From an uncultured bacterium (lineage in GTDB: Bacteria; Verrucomicrobiota; Kiritimatiellia; RFP12; UBA1067): a stretch of 64,000 bases of DNA. The stretch is from the NCBI GenBank assembly GCA_902779075.1, contig CACZAK010000006.1, positions 1 to 64,000 of the forward strand. Direction: 5' to 3'. Below, piece after piece: positions 1 to 7,996 of the stretch (positions are counted from its first letter, which is position 1; each line of letters begins with the position of its first letter). Below the pieces are notes generated by a model. It was given only the letters and a program-made list of their open reading frames with translations. It searched no databases and was not told the origin of the DNA. The position numbers and the translations under genes are program-made.

Positions 1-1392
1 GTCCGCCTCGTCGCCGAACGCCGAGCCGCCCGCCGCCGCGACGACGGGCGTATCGACGCTCATCATCACCGTCGAGAAGCGCTTGGGCGCCTCAATCTCC
101 GCCGGCACGTTCGCAAGCTCCTTGAAGAGCCGCGCCGTGCCGTTCGTATCCATCCCCGCCGCGACGCGCTGGAGAAGCCTGCACGTGCCGTTCGCGTCCA
201 CGTGCATCATCACGCTCATCTTCAACGTTCCGCCGGCCTTCACGGGGATGGAATTGGTATCGTCCATCCAGGTGACGTGCGTGAGCGCGATCTCGCCGAT
301 CCAGAGACCGGTCGGATAGGTGACGGCGCTCTCGGAGACCGGAGCCACGTAGATCGGCAGGCGCACGCGCATCTTGCTGGCGCCGAGGTCCTCTATCACC
401 AGGATCGCCCCGTATTCCGTGGAGGCGTCGACTTGGGAACGGTCGATGCTGAATATCTGCTCCGTAACCTCGCCCGCTTTCAGCTGAACATCCCAGGCGA
501 CCGACACGTCAACGTTCGTGTAGCCAGGCTCGCTGATCGCATCGCCGCGCGGCAGCCGGCGCGAGATGGGCGGCGGCTCCTCGCCGGACACCGATTTCGA
601 ACTCACCATCGTGAACCTGAACGTGTGGTTCGTCGTGCCGCAGTTCATGACCTTGATGGATGCGTAGTTGTTTCCATTGTAAAAGGCCACGGAATCGCCC
701 TGCACGCCGATTACGCCCGGCCAGTCGCATGCACTCGTTGATGTGAGCGCATACGCCTTGCCTCTGACAATTGGCGTCAACCGCCCGAAGCCGCCATGCT
801 CCGCATCCTTTGTTTCGGGCCTATCCGGATTCGTGCCATAGATGGAGTAGATCGCCCTGCCAGAGGACGACATGCCGAACGGACCTTCGCCGAAGTAGTC
901 CTTGATGGGGATCGTCTCTTGGGCTGTCGATACGCCGGCCATGTTGAAAGATTCCACAGACTCGGAGGACGAGACCTTGTGCCACGTCATCTTAGGCACG
1001 GCCGGCACGCCCTCGAAGGTGATATTCGCCGAGTTCGTGGCGAAGAGCAGGAACGTATTGCCGCCGATGATCGACTGGAGCGCCGAGGCGCTTTCTTCGC
1101 CACGGTTCCACTGCAGATAGGGCAGCTCCGCCTGCAACTTCTCGTTGCCGCTCTCGTCGTACTGGGCGGTCTCGGAGTATGCGCCGCTGCGGAACGCCGC
1201 CGCCGAAATCACCGGCGTGTCGCGGAAGAAGGCTTCACACGTCGCATTGGTCGGCGTACACTCGATGTACACCGCGTTCCATCCCTCCGAAAGCACCAGC
1301 GTCTCGGTCACGCGCGGCACCGCGTAGATGGAGAGCGGCAGTAGAAGGGTCGACAGGGACAAAAGAGACGATCTGTAAACAGCAGTTTTCAT
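1..1392 (-). CDS. Secreted protein of unknown function, 3' end outside window
   Basis: An open frame on the minus strand runs from an ATG at 1390-1392 to the left edge without a stop, so at least 464 residues are present and the C-terminus is missing. A GAAAGGAAAG ribosome site lies just upstream of the ATG. The N-terminus MKTAVYRSSLLSLSTLLL followed by a small-residue stretch is a signal peptide, so the protein is exported. A GWNAVYIECTP motif follows the mature start; the rest looks like beta-sandwich material and no enzymatic motif is visible. It is the last gene of a three-gene minus-strand group of exported proteins and is separated from the preceding gene by a heptamer repeat block. No family is recognised. 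Confidence 0.75.
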   Translation of the reverse strand, partial: MKTAVYRSSLLSLSTLLLPLSIYAVPRVTETLVLSEGWNAVYIECTPTNATCEAFFRDTPVISAAAFRSGAYSETAQYDESGNEKLQAELPYLQWNRGEESASALQSIIGGNTFLLFATNSANITFEGVPAVPKMTWHKVSSSESVESFNMAGVSTAQETIPIKDYFGEGPFGMSSSGRAIYSIYGTNPDRPETKDAEHGGFGRLTPIVRGKAYALTSTSACDWPGVIGVQGDSVAFYNGNNYASIKVMNCGTTNHTFRFTMVSSKSVSGEEPPPISRRLPRGDAISEPGYTNVDVSVAWDVQLKAGEVTEQIFSIDRSQVDASTEYGAILVIEDLGASKMRVRLPIYVAPVSESAVTYPTGLWIGEIALTHVTWMDDTNSIPVKAGGTLKMSVMMHVDANGTCRLLQRVAAGMDTNGTARLFKELANVPAEIEAPKRFSTVMMSVDTPVVAAAGGSAFGDEAD

Positions 1393-1399
1393 TTCTTTC

Positions 1400-1490
1400 C
1401 TTTCAACTTTCAACTTTCAATTCCCGATTCCCAATTCCCGATTCCCAATTCCCGATTCCCAATTCCCAATTCCCGATTCCCAATTCCCAC
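1400..1490. repeat. Heptamer tandem repeat (13 units)
   Basis: Thirteen consecutive 7-base units: three CTTTCAA, then ten units alternating mostly between TTCCCGA and TTCCCAA. The block fills the whole gap between two exported-protein genes. Period-7 blocks of different sequence also occur inside the ELM1-type gene at 20558-20606 and 20984-21018, so this is a class of repeat rather than a single expansion. Confidence 0.95.
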
Positions 1491-1491
1491 A

Positions 1492-2352
1492 TCACTTCGC
1501 CTCCAGCCTGAAGAACTCGCTCGTGGCGCCGCCGACGGGCGTGATGAATATCTCCGTCTCGCCCACGTCGCCGTCAGTGCCGTCGGCCATCACCTGATCA
1601 AGCTCCGCGCCCTTGGCATCCTTGCGCACGCGCTTCTTCGCCCATGTCGGCTTCGCGAGCGTGTTCGCGGAGGAAACAGCGTAAACGTGGCCGCCCACGT
1701 GTTCGAACTTCAGCGCGAACTTTCCATCCTTCGGCTTGAACTCCTTCACGCGGAGGTAGTCCGACTCGTCGAACGGAATCGTGCCGGCCAGAAACTCGCC
1801 GTAGTTGCTGATGCCGTCGTTGTCGTAGTCGGCCCACGGATCGTAGGCGCCGCCGTTCATGTACGTATCGAGATACCACTGCGCCTCGTCGATGTAGGCG
1901 GTAGGAATCTCCACGACCGTGCCATCCTTGGGATTGGTGTAGCTCTTCACCTCCGTGCAGTTGAACGTCACTTTTCCGACCTTGGTCGGCGAGGCGACCT
2001 TCAGCGAATTCGGCACGTCCAGCGTCCCCTCCTGCGTCACCAGCACGCAGTCGAGCGTCTCGCCCACCGTGCAGGACTTCGCCGTGGACGCGGTGGCGAC
2101 CGGAATCGAAAGGACGAAATTGACGCCCTCGGCGTTGGCGGACGCGACCGGTGACTCGGCGATCACCGTGCCGTCCGGGCGCTGGGCCCTCAGCTTCGCC
2201 GAACCGAAATCGCGCAGCACCGTGTTGTAGTTGCCTCGGAACGAACCCGCCACGAGATGCGTTCCATACGGCAGCACCGGCACCGCCCCCGCCGCAATCG
2301 GCAACAGGAGCGAAAAGGCCAAAAGCTCTTTTCCTATAGACTTTCTCTTCAT
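1492..2352 (-). CDS. Secreted protein with thrombospondin-3-like calcium segment
   Basis: 286 residues from the ATG at 2350-2352, chosen over an upstream in-frame start because AAAGGAA lies just before it and it opens a clean signal peptide ([18 protein letters not shown], then AAGAVP). The middle is beta-rich. Around residue 190 an acidic loop [19 protein letters not shown] matches the Asp-rich calcium-binding loops of thrombospondin type 3/dockerin-like repeats seen in many PVC surface proteins. The C-terminal part resembles the matching part of the gene upstream, so the two are probably distant paralogues with the same order: N-terminal beta region, calcium loop, C-terminal beta domain. 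Role unknown; extracytoplasmic or cell-surface structural protein is the likeliest reading. Confidence 0.8.
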   Translation of the reverse strand: MKRKSIGKELLAFSLLLPIAAGAVPVLPYGTHLVAGSFRGNYNTVLRDFGSAKLRAQRPDGTVIAESPVASANAEGVNFVLSIPVATASTAKSCTVGETLDCVLVTQEGTLDVPNSLKVASPTKVGKVTFNCTEVKSYTNPKDGTVVEIPTAYIDEAQWYLDTYMNGGAYDPWADYDNDGISNYGEFLAGTIPFDESDYLRVKEFKPKDGKFALKFEHVGGHVYAVSSANTLAKPTWAKKRVRKDAKGAELDQVMADGTDGDVGETEIFITPVGGATSEFFRLEAK

Positions 2353-2400
2353 ACTGCTATTCCTTTCAATTGTTGTCCGTTTTCTATTTTGCCGCAAGGC

Positions 2401-2430
2401 CTTTGTGTTCTTTGCGTTCTTTGTGGCTAA
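2401..2430 (-). repeat. AAAGAACGC-type dispersed repeat, copy 1
   Basis: Read on the minus strand this is TTAGCCACAAAGAACGCAAAG followed by AACACAAAGG. It shares the core of copies near 4352, 18890 and 19040. Internally it has a period of about 9 bases. It lies between two exported-protein genes, against the 3' end of the upstream one. Confidence 0.7.
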
Positions 2431-2432
2431 AA

Positions 2433-3899
2433 CTAATCTTTCTTCACCTCTACCTTTACCTTGAAGAAGCCCGCACCTTCGCTAGGCCTCCCCACCTTCG
2501 GAAACTCAACCACGCCGTCCGCGCCGCAGAGGACGCCGATGTTCTCCGCTTCCGCATCCGCCGCGATGCCGGAAAGCGTCGCGCCGGAGTGGAGCGAATA
2601 GTAGAAACCTGGCGTGCAGCCCGTAAGTACGACATTCGTCGTCACCCCCATTGGAAGTTGCGCAATTTCCGCAACGGGAATCTGCCGCGTCGCGGCTGTC
2701 GCATTCTCCATGAGGTTCGTCCACGCCGTCGGCGTCAGCTGGGCGGCAAGGTACCACTTTCCGTCCTCCTGTAGAACCTCCACCGTGAACTTCGCCTTGT
2801 ACCCGTCCGGCATCCCGTCGCCCGTGAGAACCGTCGCCACCGATTCGCTCGGCGCGACTTCAGCTTTCGTCTTCGCCGCCATGGCCGCCGCCTCGGTTTC
2901 GTACTCAATCGGGAACCCCGGAGTGACCAACACAGACGACGCATCCTCCCCCACCTGGATGTACTCCTGCAGCCGCCCGTCCACCGCGAGGCCGATCAGG
3001 AAAACCCCGTCAAGCGCCGGCTTCTTGACGAAGAACTCCCTCTTCCCGGTGTTGTAGTCCGAATCGTAGAAATACTTTCCAGACGCCGTGCCCGCGCTGA
3101 GGCTTTCAAGGCTCTCGTACAGCTCAAGGTCCTGTCCGTCCTTGCCGACAGCCGCAGTGCCTTCGACGGCGCGGATCGAATAGACATGGCCCCAGCCGTA
3201 GTTGAAGCTCACCTTGTACGCGCCGCCCTGCTCTATAATACTGACTTCGGGCTTGTTCGGCAACCCCAGCACATTGCCTGCGGGATCGGTTCCGAGTTGG
3301 TATTCGCGAATGTTGGAGAGACCGTCTTCGTCGTAGTCGTCATCAAGCCCGCCAATGGGAGAAGGGGCATACATTTCAACAGTGCGCAGCCAGACGTTCC
3401 ATCCGTCGTCCGTGTCTGCGGAATCCGACCAGAACGCGCCGACCGGCGCATGGGCGAAGCCCATCGTTCCACCAACCGGGGGCAGGACCTTCGATGAACG
3501 GAATCTTTCTGAGCCGGAATACTTTGTCGTGACCACAAGCGTCAGCTGTTCGCCGACCTTCGCATAACCGGCTCCTTCGCCGACGGGCACGGTAACCGCG
3601 CAGTTATGCCCCACGGACCCTCCGCCGCCGAGCACAGCGTCCTGAACCTGAACATTCAGTTTCACGCCATCGGAAGTGTACACCTCAATCTTGTAGTTGG
3701 AGGACACACTCTCATCGCCGGCGAGCGTATCCGTCCCGCTCAATGCGAATCCCAGATCGTCGCGCAAAACGAGCTCGTAGGTATAGACTCCGGGAATGCC
3801 TACCGCCTGCGCCGTACACGCAAGCACAAACGCGACTATCGCGACCAACAAGGCCCTATTTGCCGCCCAGTTGAAGACTGCCGTGATTTTGTCTATCAT
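2433..3899 (-). CDS. Secreted protein with thrombospondin-3-like calcium segment
   Basis: 488 residues from the ATG at 3897-3899, preferred to an upstream in-frame start because AGGAAG precedes it at good spacing. The N-terminus contains a long hydrophobic stretch (ALLVAIVAFVLACTAQA) that reads as a signal peptide cleaved near AQA. An Asp-rich loop, DDDYDEDGLSNIREYQLG, around residue 200 is a thrombospondin-3/EF-hand-like calcium site, as in the downstream neighbour. The flanks are predicted beta-rich. It is the first gene of the three-gene group, and the 4196-4280 palindrome array lies about 300 bases upstream of it. No enzymatic motif is visible; surface adhesin or matrix protein is inference. 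Confidence 0.8.
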   Translation of the reverse strand: MIDKITAVFNWAANRALLVAIVAFVLACTAQAVGIPGVYTYELVLRDDLGFALSGTDTLAGDESVSSNYKIEVYTSDGVKLNVQVQDAVLGGGGSVGHNCAVTVPVGEGAGYAKVGEQLTLVVTTKYSGSERFRSSKVLPPVGGTMGFAHAPVGAFWSDSADTDDGWNVWLRTVEMYAPSPIGGLDDDYDEDGLSNIREYQLGTDPAGNVLGLPNKPEVSIIEQGGAYKVSFNYGWGHVYSIRAVEGTAAVGKDGQDLELYESLESLSAGTASGKYFYDSDYNTGKREFFVKKPALDGVFLIGLAVDGRLQEYIQVGEDASSVLVTPGFPIEYETEAAAMAAKTKAEVAPSESVATVLTGDGMPDGYKAKFTVEVLQEDGKWYLAAQLTPTAWTNLMENATAATRQIPVAEIAQLPMGVTTNVVLTGCTPGFYYSLHSGATLSGIAADAEAENIGVLCGADGVVEFPKVGRPSEGAGFFKVKVEVKKD

Positions 3900-4002
3900 T
3901 TTTCTTCCTAGGTATGTCGAAAAGTGAACCAATTCTACTTCTGGTTCGGCACAAATTATGCCAAATTTTCACCCTGAGCGCAAGGGGAAAAATATATTTT
4001 TT

Positions 4003-4060
4003 GGTGGTGGCGGGTGGTAGGTGGTGGTGGGGATTTTTTTGGGGGACGGTTCGCTGCGGT
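4003..4060 (+). other. G-rich strand tract (possible G-quadruplex)
   Basis: The plus strand carries closely spaced runs of two to five G (GGTGGTGGCGGGTGG and onward, ending GGGGG near 4054). A short minus-strand frame through this region reads as low-complexity Pro/Lys and has no ribosome site, so it is treated as non-coding. Confidence 0.35.
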
Positions 4061-4079
4061 CATACGGCCTTTCGCGGTG

Positions 4080-4114
4080 ATTCCGCGCCGTAATCTCACG
4101 CAGAGGCGCGGAAA
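4080..4114. repeat. 10-bp inverted repeat
   Basis: ATTCCGCGCC at 4080-4089 and its complement GGCGCGGAAT at 4105-4114 are separated by 15 bases. No T-run follows, so a simple intrinsic terminator is not supported. It lies in the 580-base gene-free stretch 3900-4480. Confidence 0.6.
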
Positions 4115-4195
4115 TATAAGGCCAGCCCGAACCGTAAGTATCATGGCATCGCTAAATCCGTCAAGGAAGAGCTTCCAATCACTGTCTGTGATCCG

Positions 4196-4280
4196 TGACA
4201 CCTAGGTGTCAAGGGTTGTGACACCTAGGTGTCAGAGGGTATGACACCTAGGTGTCATAGGGTGTGACACCTAGATGTCA
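4196..4280. promoter_or_regulatory. Four-copy array of a 16-bp palindrome, exact 23-bp period
   Basis: TGACACCTAGGTGTCA, a perfect palindrome, occurs at 4196-4211, 4219-4234 and 4242-4257. A fourth copy with one change (TGACACCTAGATGTCA) is at 4265-4280. Starts are exactly 23 bases apart and each 7-base spacer contains AGGGT, AGGGT, AGGGT in slightly shifted positions. No other copy was seen in the window. It resembles a multi-site operator, an iteron or a partition-type site, upstream of the exported-protein group starting at 3899. Function is inferred from layout only. Confidence 0.85.
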
Positions 4281-4351
4281 GAAATCGGGGCTCTAAAGGT
4301 CATGACAAGCAGGAAAGCAGTTAAAAGGCAAAACATGGGAAATAATAAATC

Positions 4352-4416
4352 AAAATCGAAGTTGGATTCCAGTTTTTAGCCGCAAAGAACGCAAAGGTCG
4401 CAAAATGCATTACAAT
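4352..4416 (+). repeat. AAAGAACGC-type dispersed repeat, copy 2 (long form)
   Basis: The stretch AAGTTGGATTCCAG, then TTAGCCGCAAAGAACGCAAAG, then a segment ending ATTACAATG is matched over about 65-70 bases by the reverse complement of 19020-19086. The core is built of 9-base units (CGCAAAGAA, CGCAAAGGT, CGCAAAATG). Confidence 0.75.
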
Positions 4417-4480
4417 GGGGGGGAATTGGGAAACCGCCTCGTCAGGTATTATTTCAGACGTGTTCGTGCCCCATGACGAT

Positions 4481-5062
4481 TCAGACTGGAAAACCGACTT
4501 TGTCCTCTTCCGTGATTTTTCTCAACACACGGCATGGATTGCCCGCAGCCACGACCCCTGGCGGGATGTCGTGGGTCACGACGCTTCCGGCGCCGATGAC
4601 CACGTCGTCGCCGATGGTAACCCCACTGAGAATGGTGCTGCCGCCGCCGATCCACACGCGGTTTCCGACGGTGATGGGTTCGGGAATCAAGGCCCCCGCG
4701 ATCCGCTCCGCTGCATCCAGCGAATGGTTCGCCGAATACATGCTCATGTGCGGTCCCAACAGCGTGTGGTCACCGATCGTGATCTGCCCGCAATCGAGAA
4801 GCGTGCAACCGAAATTGATGTACACGTCGCTACCAATGGTGATGTTCTTGCCGAATTCGCACGTGAATTCCGGCTCCATCCAGACGCGCTCGCCGACCTT
4901 CTTGAAGAGCTTCCGCATGATCTCCTGCCGCCGTTCGGTTTCTTCATCTTCCGTGCGGTTGAATTCCCGGAACAGCTTCTTCGCCGCAACCCTCCGGTTG
5001 AACAAATCCGCATCAAAATCGTTGTAGATTTGGTGTGCCTGCATTTTGTCCCATTCTGTCAT
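4481..5062 (-). CDS. Maltose/galactoside-type O-acetyltransferase
   Basis: 193 residues, the usual length for the LacA/Maa/NodL family. These enzymes move acetyl from acetyl-CoA to a sugar hydroxyl in the cytoplasm. The N-terminal helical region (MTEWDKMQAHQIYND) is the family cap. After about residue 55 come hexapeptide repeats of a left-handed beta helix (ITIGSDVYINFGCTLLD and VTIGDDVVIGAGSVVTHDIP), with the catalytic-type His in YSANHSLD and the C-terminal VVAAGNPCRVLRKI signature. The ATG at 5060-5062 is preceded by AAAAGGAG; an upstream in-frame start lacks a site. It stands alone between the effector-like genes and the palindrome region. Exact substrate unknown. Confidence 0.93.
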   Translation of the reverse strand: MTEWDKMQAHQIYNDFDADLFNRRVAAKKLFREFNRTEDEETERRQEIMRKLFKKVGERVWMEPEFTCEFGKNITIGSDVYINFGCTLLDCGQITIGDHTLLGPHMSMYSANHSLDAAERIAGALIPEPITVGNRVWIGGGSTILSGVTIGDDVVIGAGSVVTHDIPPGVVAAGNPCRVLRKITEEDKVGFPV

Positions 5063-5136
5063 GATTAGTTGTCTCCTTTTCTGTTTTTTGGTATGTTTAG
5101 AGTTCAATCTCGTCGATGGTGGCTCGCTGGACGTCC

Positions 5137-5952
5137 TCACTCCTCAAACCAGCCGGGTTTGGCGATGTGGGGGAGGAAATCGCGGCGGAATAGCGAGCCT
5201 TGACGGTCTTTTACATCGGCCTGCACGTTAATGGCGAAGATTGTGGTGTTCGGACTGCATCCGCCGACAGCGGGAAGCGGTTTTGGTTTCGGCCCGGCAA
5301 CCTTGCGCTGGACCTCTTTTTTGCCCCAGTCTTCCGTGGAGATGACGCGTTCGGCTTCCTTGAGCTTTTCCGCATGGGCGATTGCCGCATCCAGACGGCT
5401 TATCGCCACGTCGACCTGTTCTTGCGTCAGGCGCGCCCTGAGGTCGGCAATGTATTTCTCGCGGGCCTCGCCGCCCTTCATCGCGACGAGCTTGTCGTAG
5501 AGTTCTTCGTCGATGAAGTCCGGGGCGCGCGTGGCATGGCTTCCGGTCGCGACTGTCAGGCAGAAGTGAAGCTCCGGCGCCCGTATCTTCGACGTGTCGA
5601 CGACGATCACGCCGTTGTTGAGCTGCCGAATGCCCGGATCGTGGTTGAGGCGGTTGATCTGCGTTCCCATGACTTGGCTCGGATACAGCTTTCTCCCGAC
5701 CGTGGTGAACGCCTGCGCGAATTTGGCCGCATGTTCTCCTTGGAGCATGAAAACGCCAGGGGCGATGAGAAACGTCCCGAAACAGGCGTCGTTGTCGATG
5801 GCCTTCACCGTGACGTCGCCCTTCTCCGGCACGTTCACCATGTAGTTGTGGTGGTGGCGGTCGCCCTGTCCGGTCAGGATGTCGAACCACTCGAGGCGGT
5901 TGGACTTGCGCATCAGCTCGCCCAGCCTGGCTCCGTACTCGGATTGTCGCAT
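5137..5952 (-). CDS. Kinase-fold catalytic lobe, downstream part of a split gene
   Basis: Up to 271 residues in a frame displaced by one base from the gene upstream, which it continues. Near the start it carries TGQGDRHHHNYMV, and about 15 residues on AIDNDACFG. That is the catalytic loop (D-R-H-x-x-N) and metal-binding Asp pair of atypical kinases of the PI3/4-kinase, HipA and actin-fragmin kinase type. The matching N-lobe is encoded at the end of the upstream frame. Two readings are possible: one kinase gene broken by a one-base loss, or a separate polypeptide restarted at the ATG that overlaps the upstream TGA (TGATG at 5911-5915). That ATG has only a weak ribosome site. The protein ends with a Lys/Pro-rich stretch and has no membrane segment. 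Confidence 0.7.
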   Translation of the reverse strand: MRQSEYGARLGELMRKSNRLEWFDILTGQGDRHHHNYMVNVPEKGDVTVKAIDNDACFGTFLIAPGVFMLQGEHAAKFAQAFTTVGRKLYPSQVMGTQINRLNHDPGIRQLNNGVIVVDTSKIRAPELHFCLTVATGSHATRAPDFIDEELYDKLVAMKGGEAREKYIADLRARLTQEQVDVAISRLDAAIAHAEKLKEAERVISTEDWGKKEVQRKVAGPKPKPLPAVGGCSPNTTIFAINVQADVKDRQGSLFRRDFLPHIAKPGWFEE

Positions 5953-7877
5953 CCGTAGTTCGCCGCCTCGCAGCCGGGTGCCTTCTCCATGAACAGGCCG
6001 AACTGGCCGTCGTGCGCGCCGACCGACGTCTTCACCATGACGTCGCCGAGCCCGAAGGCGTCCGCCGTCTTCTGCGCGGACATGTTGAGCTGCGCAACGA
6101 GCTGCGTGTCCTTGTAGGATCCCTTGGAAAGCTGCAACCCCTCAAGGCCCTGGCGACCGGGGGCCTCTGGCTTGAAGATGTAGGTCGAGCCGTCCTTGTA
6201 TCCGACCTGGTACACGGTGTTGACCTTGCCGCTGCCAAGGGACTCAGAGGAGACGGCGTTGGAGTCGTCGAGGGCCGGATCGGCATCCTCGTCGGGAAGT
6301 CCGGCAAGGCGCGTCTCGACGACCGTCGTCACCGCCGCCCGTCCCTCGAATACGGCGGCGAGCGTCTTGTTGGTGAGGAATTTGGAAGAGTCCTTGATCG
6401 CCGCCGCATTCAGGTACATCTGCACTAGATGCGCGGTTTGGGTGCTCGTGCCGGAGATCCCGCCGTAGGCGACTTTCAAGGCACCGAATTCGTCCTCGAA
6501 GTTCTCGGTCAGGAACTTCCGCATCGTCTGGCGGAACTCCTTAACCAATTCCGGCGTGAAGGCATTGCGGTCCTTGCGCGACAGCGAATTGACCAGATTC
6601 TGGGTGTCCGGACGCTCTTCTAACATAAAGTTGAATATTGGCTTGCCTTTGTATTCAAACTTTCCAATACTCTTCAGTTCATTCGCAACGACACCGGAAA
6701 GGCAGGCCAGTTCGTTGGCGAGGGTGTTCATCTTGCGGACAGTTGCGTCGCTGTGCTTTTCCAGAAACTCAAGCGCCGCCTTGCGGAGGAGCTTCTGCGT
6801 GTCGATGGCCGCCATGAGCGCGGGGAACAGCTTCTTGACGAGCGGCTTGAACTTGTCCTGGAGAATCGGGAGGTCCGGTGCCGTGAACGTCTTGTCGATG
6901 AATGTTCGCATCGAGTCGAACGCGACCTCGCGCCGGATGCCGTTGAGGCGCGTGGTGAGGTCCGTCAGGACGCCCCGCGCCGACTCGAAGAGCGAATGGT
7001 CGAGCGGCGTGCCCTTCGCGGCGTACGTCTTCTCCGCCCGCGCGAGGGCGTTGAACGCCTCGTCGATCTGGCGGCGGATCTTCGTGGACTCGTCGTCGGA
7101 AAGCTGGCGCTCCTGCACGGATGCGAGATCGTCGATGCGCTTCGCAAGCGGCATGAGGGAAGTGCGGAAGTCGTCGGCCACCTTCTCCGAGCCGTGCATC
7201 TTGAGAGACTGGCTCGGGATGAGCGATTCAAGCGTCTTGTCGAGACGCGCGTTGATCGCCGGATCGTTCCCGACCTTCTCCGCCATGTCGGCGAAGTCGC
7301 AGACGAGCGTCTGAAGCTCCGAGGCGCGGCGGTCGGTCTGGAACATCGCCTCCATGAGCGCGTTCCGTGCGCGGGCGCTCGCGTTGTCCGGCAGGGCATT
7401 CAGCGCATTGTAGAGCATTTCCGAGAGGTCCGCCTGCGCGTCGAGGGCGGCCTTGATCGCCTTGCCGACGGCGCTATTCGGGTCCCAGTCGAAGCGGCCT
7501 TTCTCGTCCTTGACGAGGGCATTGGCGATCTGTCGGCCCGAGAACTGGTTGATGGCCTGGAACGACGTCTGGGCCTTCTTCGCGGCGCCTTCGATCAACT
7601 TGCGCGTCGCCTTGTCGAGACCGACGGCGACGAGGGTGTCCTTGAGGGCCTGGACATCAACCGGCGCCGAGGCCGTCTTCGCCACCTTGAGGAGCATCAC
7701 ATCCAAGGAGGCGGCAAGGCGTTTCGTCTGGTCAAGCCGGGTATCCGCTGGTAGGGCCCGATCACCGAGCGGGCCGCCGTCTTTGCCCGGCTGAAGCTCC
7801 TCGATTTTCGGCAAATCAAAGGACTGCGGCACCTTCATGCCGCTTCCGATTGCGCTAAAACCGCCGTGTCCGCTCAT
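5913..7877 (-). CDS. Large effector-like protein with kinase N-lobe, upstream part of a split gene
   Basis: 654 residues from an ATG preceded by GGAAGGAG. The N-terminal 45 residues are Gly/Pro-rich without a Sec signal. Residues about 45-530 are almost entirely predicted helix. From about residue 560 comes a kinase N-lobe: glycine loop SLGSGKVNTVYQVGY, candidate ATP-binding Lys in STYIFKPEAPG, and a hinge-like GLFMEKAPG, after which the frame stops at 5913-5915. The catalytic loop continues in the frame of 5137-5952. Residues about 35-43 (GPLGDRALP) are encoded by a REP hairpin. It follows a 986-residue gene in the same orientation. No family name is assigned; a delivered kinase effector is inference from size, helical content, lack of Sec signal and fold. 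Confidence 0.72.
   Translation of the reverse strand: MSGHGGFSAIGSGMKVPQSFDLPKIEELQPGKDGGPLGDRALPADTRLDQTKRLAASLDVMLLKVAKTASAPVDVQALKDTLVAVGLDKATRKLIEGAAKKAQTSFQAINQFSGRQIANALVKDEKGRFDWDPNSAVGKAIKAALDAQADLSEMLYNALNALPDNASARARNALMEAMFQTDRRASELQTLVCDFADMAEKVGNDPAINARLDKTLESLIPSQSLKMHGSEKVADDFRTSLMPLAKRIDDLASVQERQLSDDESTKIRRQIDEAFNALARAEKTYAAKGTPLDHSLFESARGVLTDLTTRLNGIRREVAFDSMRTFIDKTFTAPDLPILQDKFKPLVKKLFPALMAAIDTQKLLRKAALEFLEKHSDATVRKMNTLANELACLSGVVANELKSIGKFEYKGKPIFNFMLEERPDTQNLVNSLSRKDRNAFTPELVKEFRQTMRKFLTENFEDEFGALKVAYGGISGTSTQTAHLVQMYLNAAAIKDSSKFLTNKTLAAVFEGRAAVTTVVETRLAGLPDEDADPALDDSNAVSSESLGSGKVNTVYQVGYKDGSTYIFKPEAPGRQGLEGLQLSKGSYKDTQLVAQLNMSAQKTADAFGLGDVMVKTSVGAHDGQFGLFMEKAPGCEAANYGCDNPSTEPGWAS
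7750..7778 (+). repeat. REP-type hairpin inside the kinase gene
   Basis: GGTAGGGCCCGATCACCGAG followed by CGGGCCGCC has the GTAG head and the palindrome of the REP pair at 62458-62520. Relative to those, one base in the left arm (G to C) and its partner in the right arm (C to G) are both changed, so pairing is kept. It is translated in frame on the minus strand. Confidence 0.8.
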
Positions 7878-7996
7878 CTTTTTCTCCTTCCTGTCTACTC
7901 CGTTTACACCTCTGCCGATAAAAGGTTACAAGCGTCATGTCGTGCAATCGGCAAGTAAGGCGCAATAATTCACCGAACCCAGAAGGCACCATGGAA

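Noticed and set aside
4081..4113. Intrinsic terminator for the O-acetyltransferase gene
   Set aside because: The inverted repeat is clear, but no T-run follows on the minus strand and it lies about 370 bases past the stop.
3956..4201. 81-codon minus-strand frame in the 3900-4480 gap
   Set aside because: Low-complexity Pro/Lys/Arg, no ribosome site, overlaps a G-rich tract and the palindrome array.
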